In this document: piece after piece, positions 7,087-11,203 of the stretch
How positions within the stretch are numbered: position 1 is the first letter of the stretch
Layout of the letters: the number at the start of each line of letters is the position of its first letter
Assembly (NCBI GenBank): GCA_011330645.1
Contig: DRQB01000193.1
Span: 1 to 11,203, forward strand
Direction: 5' to 3'
Length of the DNA: 11,203 bases
Source: Campylobacterota bacterium
GTDB taxonomy: Bacteria > Campylobacterota > Campylobacteria > Campylobacterales > Sulfurovaceae
Notes under the pieces: model-generated
Told to the model about the DNA's origin: nothing
Seen by the model: the letters and a program-made list of their open reading frames with translations, nothing else
Database searches by the model: none
Translations under genes and position numbers: made by a program

Positions 7087-7770
7087 ATGAAATATAAAAT
7101 CCTTATCGTCGAAGATGAGCCTGACATTGTCAGGCTCATAGAAAATAGATTAGATAATGAGATATTTGATGTCACTGTGGCACTAGATGGTACAGAGGCA
7201 TTACGTCATATAGAACGACATCATTATGATTTGGTTACGTTAGACATCATGCTTCCTCATGTCGATGGCTTAACCTTGTGCGAAAATGTACGTCAACGTC
7301 ATAAAGATTCACTGATACTCATCATCTCTGCACTTGATACCATTGTGCAAAAAGAAAAAGCCTATACTCTAGGTGCAGATGATTACATCCCTAAACCTTT
7401 TTCCCCTAAACTTATAGCCATCAAGATAGAGTCTTTACTAAAAAGACGTATAGAAATGCTACATGCACCTCTACCATGTTATGCTAATATCCAGCATGAT
7501 AGTGCCTTAAAGCAGTTTTATATCCATACACATCCTCTCATGTTAACCGTCAGTGAATATACTATTTTTAAAATACTCTTTGAAACCCCTAAAAAGGTCT
7601 TTTCAAAAGAGGAGCTGTCACAAATACTCTATAATGAAGACATCGGGAATATTGATAAAGAGGGTATAGGCACACATATTTACCAAATTCGCAAAAAAAT
7701 AGCCATTCTAAGTAAGGATGATATGATTAAAACCATAAGAAATGTGGGGTACACACTCTATGAACGCTAA
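7087..7770 (+). CDS. OmpR-family response regulator
   Basis: The 227-residue protein has an N-terminal receiver domain with acidic residues E9/D10, phosphoacceptor D53 (TLDIMLP), S81 and K103 (IPKPFSP). A C-terminal winged-helix DNA-binding domain follows (about 135-225), with the recognition region KEGIGTHIYQIRKK (191-204) and final GYTL hairpin. It should be phosphorylated by the kinase encoded immediately downstream and act as a transcription factor. The start lies 3 nt after the P460 stop (TAA GCA ATG) with no clear ribosome binding site, suggesting translational coupling to the heme protein gene. The end overlaps the kinase start. Targets are unknown; the promoters at 6416-6540 are natural candidates. 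Confidence 0.9.
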   Translation: MKYKILIVEDEPDIVRLIENRLDNEIFDVTVALDGTEALRHIERHHYDLVTLDIMLPHVDGLTLCENVRQRHKDSLILIISALDTIVQKEKAYTLGADDYIPKPFSPKLIAIKIESLLKRRIEMLHAPLPCYANIQHDSALKQFYIHTHPLMLTVSEYTIFKILFETPKKVFSKEELSQILYNEDIGNIDKEGIGTHIYQIRKKIAILSKDDMIKTIRNVGYTLYER

Positions 7771-8767
7771 GATGTATCTGATAGTCTATTACTCCATCGC
7801 AGGGGTCATCATCTCTTTGTTTACAGCATTGATGACCTATTGGATTATTGATGTGCCTATTGGTCAGAAGATGATGTTTAAAATATTTTTGACCATTCTT
7901 GCAACACTACCTATTATTGGTCTATTGAGCTATAGTATAGGTCGATATTTGTCTGACAGGCTTGCCACTATTAGCCTCTTTCTCGATGACATTAGCGAAG
8001 ACAAATTTTTAACAGACAAGCATGAAGAGAGTATCACTGATATTCATGCTATTCATGAGTCTATCCATGAGCTTTCTCATCGTCTAGAAAACTCTATCAC
8101 TACACTCAAAAAGAATAATACACAACTGAATAACATGATACTCTCACTCTCTCATGATATTAAGACTCCTCTGAGCATCATAGAAGGCTACTTAGAGGAG
8201 TTGGAAGATGATATCGTCACCCCAGAGCAAAAACCAGCTGTCATCGCAACACTTAAAAAAGAAACAGCCTATATCAACGAACTGAGTTCTGAAGTCATAC
8301 ACTACTTGCAGTCACTTGAGAACAGATCAGAAAAAGAAACCATAGTGCTTAAAGATTTTTTACATGAAGAAGTGTGTCCTTTGGTACGTGCTAAAAAAGA
8401 GGTAGAGCTAAAATGTGAGATAGAAGAAGGGTTTGAAATAACCTTTGACCGTATAGCGCTTAAAAGTATTTTGGTAAACCTCATGCATAATGCTACCAAA
8501 CATACAGAACAAGGCAGTATCACAGTTAAATCTTTAAACAAGGGCATCATCGTAGAAGATACAGGTTCTGGCATAGAAAGTGAAGATGCCAGCATGATAT
8601 TTGAGCCTTTTTACTGCGCTGATGAGAGTAAAAACAGAGAAAAAAGTGGTTTTGGTTTGGGTCTGTCTATTGCGAAGAATTTGGCTGAAAATAATGGGTA
8701 TGACTTAGCATTAGACACAGAGTACACTTCTGGGGCTCGGTTTATATTGCAAAGGCTAGATAGATAG
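7760..8767 (+). CDS. Sensor histidine kinase with minimal sensor region
   Basis: The 335-residue kinase has two membrane segments (about 7-29 and 41-61) joined by only about 11 residues, so it has essentially no periplasmic sensor domain. A HAMP-like linker (about 62-118) follows, then HisKA with LSHDIKTPL (H132) and an HATPase domain with N-box MHNATKH (N244), G1 VEDTGSGI (D267) and G2 GFGLGLS (297-303). It pairs with the overlapping response regulator upstream. The frame is open back to ATG 7742, but ATG 7760 is chosen because it leaves a normal short cytoplasmic N-terminus and an 11-nt overlap with the regulator; neither start has a strong ribosome binding site. The layout resembles intramembrane-sensing kinases that rely on an accessory protein, and the P460 protein two genes upstream is a candidate partner (inference). 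Confidence 0.88.
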   Translation: MNAKMYLIVYYSIAGVIISLFTALMTYWIIDVPIGQKMMFKIFLTILATLPIIGLLSYSIGRYLSDRLATISLFLDDISEDKFLTDKHEESITDIHAIHESIHELSHRLENSITTLKKNNTQLNNMILSLSHDIKTPLSIIEGYLEELEDDIVTPEQKPAVIATLKKETAYINELSSEVIHYLQSLENRSEKETIVLKDFLHEEVCPLVRAKKEVELKCEIEEGFEITFDRIALKSILVNLMHNATKHTEQGSITVKSLNKGIIVEDTGSGIESEDASMIFEPFYCADESKNREKSGFGLGLSIAKNLAENNGYDLALDTEYTSGARFILQRLDR

Positions 8768-8772
8768 TATAA

Positions 8773-8808
8773 AATACATCTCGCTTCTCGTATTATCCTC
8801 ATTTTTTT
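8773..8808 (+). terminator. Weak terminator-like hairpin after the kinase gene
   Basis: AATAC (8773-8777) and GTATT (8790-8794) can pair across a 12-nt loop, followed by CCTCA and a run of seven T residues (8802-8808). The stem is short and the T-run starts 7 nt past it, so this would be inefficient. It is listed because it lies at an operon boundary. Confidence 0.25.
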
Positions 8809-8813
8809 ATATT
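8808..8813 (+). promoter_or_regulatory. Possible -10 box for the 116-residue membrane protein gene
   Basis: TATATT directly follows a T-tract, 33 nt before the ATG at 8847, giving a leader of about 27 nt that carries AAAGGA (8836-8841). A second option is TACACT at 8822. No -35 box is clear. Confidence 0.25.
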
Positions 8814-8846
8814 AAAGTATGTACACTGTTAGCATAAAGGATTTAC

Positions 8847-9197
8847 ATGTCACAACTTATTATGTTGTTTTTATTTCCTATCGGTTTATACTTTTACTTT
8901 TTTGTAGAACGAAAAGAAAAGTTTAAATATCAAAAAGTCTTTGATGATTTTCAAATAAAAATTAAAGATAATATAGCACTAAATAATGAACAGAAGATGC
9001 AACAGTATGAAGAGATGTTACGTCATAATGGGTATAACATTACATCATCAACGCGTACCCGTATTCAAGGAGAAAAACGTATTTTTTATGCAAGTCTATT
9101 GGCTATGGGGTTAGGTCTTTATTTTGTGGGTGCATTGGTCTATTTGGCATACTATTTTTGGATTCAAAAACCGCATGTGGTGGTGTATGAAATCTAA
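8847..9197 (+). CDS. Small membrane protein of unknown function (two TM segments)
   Basis: The 116-residue protein has an N-terminal membrane segment (about 3-20), a charged, probably helical and coiled-coil-like middle (21-78, rich in K, E, Q and N) and a second membrane segment (about 79-106), ending in a short tail. The basic ERKEKFK after the first segment suggests that the middle domain is cytoplasmic. AAAGGA lies 5 nt before the ATG, so expression is well supported. I do not recognise the family. It is followed 42 nt later by acpH on the same strand, and nothing in the context fixes a role. Confidence 0.7.
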   Translation: MSQLIMLFLFPIGLYFYFFVERKEKFKYQKVFDDFQIKIKDNIALNNEQKMQQYEEMLRHNGYNITSSTRTRIQGEKRIFYASLLAMGLGLYFVGALVYLAYYFWIQKPHVVVYEI

Positions 9198-9208
9198 GAT
9201 AGAACAGA

Positions 9209-9214
9209 TACAAT
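9209..9214 (+). promoter_or_regulatory. Possible -10 box for acpH
   Basis: TACAAT lies in the 42-nt gap before acpH and would start transcription near 9221, leaving a leader of about 19 nt. No -35 box is evident, and read-through from the upstream gene is equally possible. Confidence 0.2.
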
Positions 9215-9239
9215 AACTTAACTCAATTTTAGGCAAAAC

Positions 9240-9854
9240 ATGAACTGGCTCGCGCACGTATTTCTCTCTGAAAATCATATAGAACATCAACTGGGTAATC
9301 TACTGACAGACCCACTCAAAGGTAAAGCATGGGAGGGGGCTAGTACGCGTATTCATGCGGGTATTAAGATGCATATGCGTATAGACTCTTTTACTGATGC
9401 ACATCCTTTGGTCTCCCAAAGTAAAGCCATACTTACGCCTAGAGGACACCTAAAAGGTGTGGTGCTGGATATTTTGTATGACCATTTTTTGAGTCTTCAC
9501 TGGGAGAGGTTTTGTACCATAGAACGAGAACATTTTTTAGATGATTTTCGTTTTCATGCACTTGAAACCATAGATGGCTATCCACAAAAGGCAAAGAGTG
9601 TCATAGCCCGTGTGGTAGGCAACAGACAGTTACAGAGTTATGAACATATGGATGGGGTGGTTGATGCCTTTAGACGCATAGACAACAGACTCTCAGACAG
9701 AGCCAGAAGCAAAGACAACTGTGAACGCTACATTCCTCTCATCGCAGAGCACAGAAAAGAACTCGAAGAAATGTTCTTGAGCTTTTTCCCAGAGCTCATG
9801 CAAGCAGTGAAGGAGACATGTCATCGTGATGATGTAGTACACTGGAAAGTATAA
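9240..9854 (+). CDS. acpH: Acyl-carrier-protein phosphodiesterase (AcpH, DUF479)
   Basis: AcpH hydrolyses the 4'-phosphopantetheine prosthetic group from holo-ACP, returning apo-ACP in the cytoplasm. The 204-residue protein compares with 193 in E. coli. It shows the family start MNWLAHVFLS, LGNLLTDPLKG (18-28), the metal-binding histidine/aspartate cluster HAGIKMHMRIDSFTDAHP (39-56) and DILYDHFLSLHW (77-88), as expected for an HD-like phosphodiesterase. The ribosome binding site is weak (TTAGG about 8 nt upstream), but the MNWLAH start matches the family, so the start is secure. It stands between two small membrane-protein genes with no obvious link to lipid synthesis. Confidence 0.9.
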   Translation: MNWLAHVFLSENHIEHQLGNLLTDPLKGKAWEGASTRIHAGIKMHMRIDSFTDAHPLVSQSKAILTPRGHLKGVVLDILYDHFLSLHWERFCTIEREHFLDDFRFHALETIDGYPQKAKSVIARVVGNRQLQSYEHMDGVVDAFRRIDNRLSDRARSKDNCERYIPLIAEHRKELEEMFLSFFPELMQAVKETCHRDDVVHWKV

Positions 9855-9919
9855 AACTCTCTCATTATTTCCACATTTTTTTTGCTTATTATTTTATTAT
9901 TAGACATAAAAGGAAGCAT

Positions 9920-10252
9920 ATGAAAGAGTGGAAAGAATTATCACGATTACAGAAAATATTGCTAGGATTCCTTATCATTGGTATTGTTCTGCTTATTCCT
10001 GAAGCATCATTCTTGGTAGATGTGGGTGGGGTGGATTTAATCTTGTTTTTTCTATTGATGTATAGTCAAAATATCAAGATGTGGTTTGAGAACACTATAA
10101 ATGTATTTAGTTATCCTTCTATGGATAATAAAACGTTTGTTGTGCGTACTACGGCTACGAGTCTGTTTTTTTGGTTGAGTGGGTCGCTGCTCTTTTCGTA
10201 TGGGGTATTTTTGGTTTTGATGTTTGTAAAGGGGAATTGCGTTTATTGTTAG
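9920..10252 (+). CDS. Small membrane protein ending in CxxC, function unknown
   Basis: The 110-residue protein has a basic N-terminus and hydrophobic segments near 13-32, 36-49 and 80-103. The last four residues are CVYC, a CxxC motif at the very C-terminus just after the final membrane segment. With three segments and a positive N-terminus, the tail would probably face the periplasm, but the second segment is weak and topology is uncertain. AAGGA sits 5 nt before the ATG. It ends just before a likely terminator, closing the run of genes from 8847. I do not recognise a family. Confidence 0.68.
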   Translation: MKEWKELSRLQKILLGFLIIGIVLLIPEASFLVDVGGVDLILFFLLMYSQNIKMWFENTINVFSYPSMDNKTFVVRTTATSLFFWLSGSLLFSYGVFLVLMFVKGNCVYC

Positions 10253-10273
10253 AATTGGCATAATAATTAAATT

Positions 10274-10302
10274 AAAGAGGCTATAAAGCTCCTCATTTTT
10301 TT
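10274..10302 (+). terminator. Rho-independent terminator
   Basis: GAGGCT (10277-10282) can pair with AG...CCTC (10287-10294) around an ATAA loop with a 2-nt bulge, followed after one A by seven T residues (10296-10302). It lies 22 nt after the stop of the 110-residue membrane protein gene. The stem is short but GC-rich for this DNA and the T-run is good. Confidence 0.5.
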
Positions 10303-10317
10303 CTCATTTTATTTTGA

Positions 10318-10332
10318 GATACTGTCAGTATC
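10318..10332. promoter_or_regulatory. Perfect 15-bp palindrome, candidate operator of the lipoprotein/TonB receptor operon
   Basis: GATACTG-T-CAGTATC is a perfect 7-1-7 palindrome 18 nt before the ATG at 10351. Its left arm contains GATACT, which after the T-tracts at 10296-10315 could serve as a -10 box. A bound protein would then block the promoter. It does not match the Fur consensus when aligned by its centre. The regulator is unknown. Confidence 0.45.
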
Positions 10333-10350
10333 AAATATAAAGGAGAGAAA

Positions 10351-10785
10351 ATGAAAAAAACTACTATAACAATGGCATTAGGATTTACACTGCTTGGTCT
10401 TAGTGCATGTACGACTCAACCAAAGATACTTAACGATACATCCAAGATACCTGTTGTCTTACAGGGTAAAGCGAAGGTCACACAAAATAGTGAGGTTATT
10501 ACACTCATGCCTGCTGGAACTATTATACCATTTAACCTAAAGGTGGGTGGAGATGTGTTTATGCAAAATGTACAGAAAACTTTTACAGTTAAATTGAGGA
10601 GAGATACCTATATGTATGGTGCCATTGGAAAGAATATTGATGCATCTAATTCATGGGTAAGCTTTGACAAAAAGCATTGGAAAACCTTGCAAGATGCTTA
10701 TAATGGTACGTTGTTATTAGGTGTCAATGTTACAGATAAAGATACTTCTATTAATTTGGCTTTTGAGGCAAATAGTAAAAACTAA
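10351..10785 (+). CDS. Small lipoprotein of unknown function
   Basis: The 144-residue precursor has a clear lipoprotein signal (LLGLSAC, C20 the lipidated cysteine), leaving a mature protein of about 125 residues. The rest looks like a small, mostly beta-strand domain with KTFTVKLRRDTYMYGAIG (91-108) and a single SWVSFDKKHW segment (112-121). No cysteine other than C20 is present. AAAGGAG (10339-10345) lies 5 nt before the ATG. A TonB-dependent receptor gene starts only 14 nt after its stop, so the two are probably co-transcribed and the lipoprotein may assist that receptor. I do not recognise the family. Confidence 0.75.
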   Translation: MKKTTITMALGFTLLGLSACTTQPKILNDTSKIPVVLQGKAKVTQNSEVITLMPAGTIIPFNLKVGGDVFMQNVQKTFTVKLRRDTYMYGAIGKNIDASNSWVSFDKKHWKTLQDAYNGTLLLGVNVTDKDTSINLAFEANSKN

Positions 10786-10799
10786 GAAAAGAGGAAATA

Positions 10800-11203
10800 G
10801 TGAAAAAATCAATAATTTTTAGTTTGGTGGCAATACCACTGCTACTAAGTGCAGAAAATGTCACACTAGACACCATAGAAGTCAATGCCCAAGAAGAGCA
10901 AAATAAACAGACATCAAGCACAACAGGTTTTGCAGGGGATAAGGTTTTTCAAAAAGAAGGCTATATGAGAGCTGCACCTATGCAGAAACAGATGAGTGGA
11001 AGACGTGCTATGGAAGTGGCTGGTTCTAATGGTGACCCTCTAAAGGCACTTCAAGCCTTTTCAGGAATTGCCAGTACTAATAATGATATGGGGTCAGAAA
11101 TTTATATTCATGGTTCTAAGCCACGTGAGACAGAGTTCAATATCAATCATTTGCCTGTAGGTTATATTTTTCACTTGGGTGGATTGCACTCAGTCATTGC
11201 ACC
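10800..11203 (+). CDS. TonB-dependent receptor, N-terminal part (runs off the window)
   Basis: The frame is open from GTG 10800 to the right edge (134 codons) and is cut by the window. It starts with a signal peptide (about 1-19, cleavage near LLLSA/EN), then a TonB-box-like TLDTIEVNA, then a plug domain with GDPLKALQAFSGIAS (about 74-88), EIYIHGSKPRE (about 95-105) and NINHLPVGYIFHLGG (about 109-123). Such receptors import siderophores, metals, heme or other scarce solutes across the outer membrane using TonB energy. The GTG start is supported by GAGGAAA (10791-10797) and by the signal peptide starting there. The substrate cannot be judged from the plug alone. It follows a lipoprotein gene by 14 nt. 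Confidence 0.85.
   Translation, partial: MKKSIIFSLVAIPLLLSAENVTLDTIEVNAQEEQNKQTSSTTGFAGDKVFQKEGYMRAAPMQKQMSGRRAMEVAGSNGDPLKALQAFSGIASTNNDMGSEIYIHGSKPRETEFNINHLPVGYIFHLGGLHSVIA

Noticed and set aside
7742..7759. Upstream ATG extending the second kinase by six residues
   Set aside because: It gives a longer overlap with the regulator with no better ribosome binding site. The choice is not certain, but ATG 7760 gives the more usual N-terminus.
10316..10334. Fur box before the lipoprotein/TonB receptor operon
   Set aside because: Aligned by its centre, the palindrome matches the GATAATGAT/ATCATTATC consensus at only about four of eighteen arm positions.

Overview
The window is AT-rich, densely coded DNA from a Gram-negative bacterium. 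Lipoprotein signals, an MCE/Pqi lipid-transport operon and a TonB-dependent receptor show an outer membrane. Base composition, codon use, promoters with -10 boxes but poor -35 boxes, and an 'HQWRQPL' histidine kinase fused to a 7TM-DISM sensor point to Campylobacterota (Sulfurimonas/Sulfurovum-like). That assignment is inference from style and gene families; no marker gene is present.

Layout. 1-89 (-): start of a truncated membrane-protein gene reading off the left edge, preceded by a good promoter with two 9-bp direct repeats. 306-986 (-): short, divergent diacylglycerol-kinase-family lipid kinase. 1062-4560 (+): a compact four-gene Pqi operon consisting of two single-module PqiA proteins, a triple-MCE PqiB and a PqiC lipoprotein. 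The 75-bp divergent gap between kinase and operon holds a perfect 8-7-8 inverted repeat and a self-complementary TATAATTATA that can act as a -10 box on both strands. 4553-6415 (-): 7TM-DISM sensor histidine kinase, convergent with and overlapping pqiC. 6541-8767 (+): cytochrome P460-family heme protein, OmpR-type response regulator and a histidine kinase with almost no extracytoplasmic domain, all tightly packed. 8847-10252 (+): small membrane protein, ACP phosphodiesterase (AcpH), and a second small membrane protein ending in CVYC, followed by a likely terminator. 10351-11203 (+): small lipoprotein plus the N-terminal part of a TonB-dependent receptor, behind a perfect 15-bp palindrome.

How they fit together. 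The left half is concerned with the envelope and lipids: a lipid kinase beside a complete Pqi lipid-trafficking system of inner-membrane PqiA modules, a periplasm-spanning PqiB and an outer-membrane PqiC. The middle is a signalling block, where a periplasmic heme protein shares an apparent operon with a two-component system lacking its own sensory domain, and a second orphan sensor kinase diverges from it. The right edge is an outer-membrane uptake operon. The most interesting hypothesis is that the P460 protein is the periplasmic sensor for the adjacent kinase. Also notable are the split PqiA pair, two look-alike candidate leaderless promoters (pqiA1 and the 7TM-DISM kinase), and the unexplained operator-like repeats. 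No tRNA, rRNA, CRISPR array or insertion sequence was seen.
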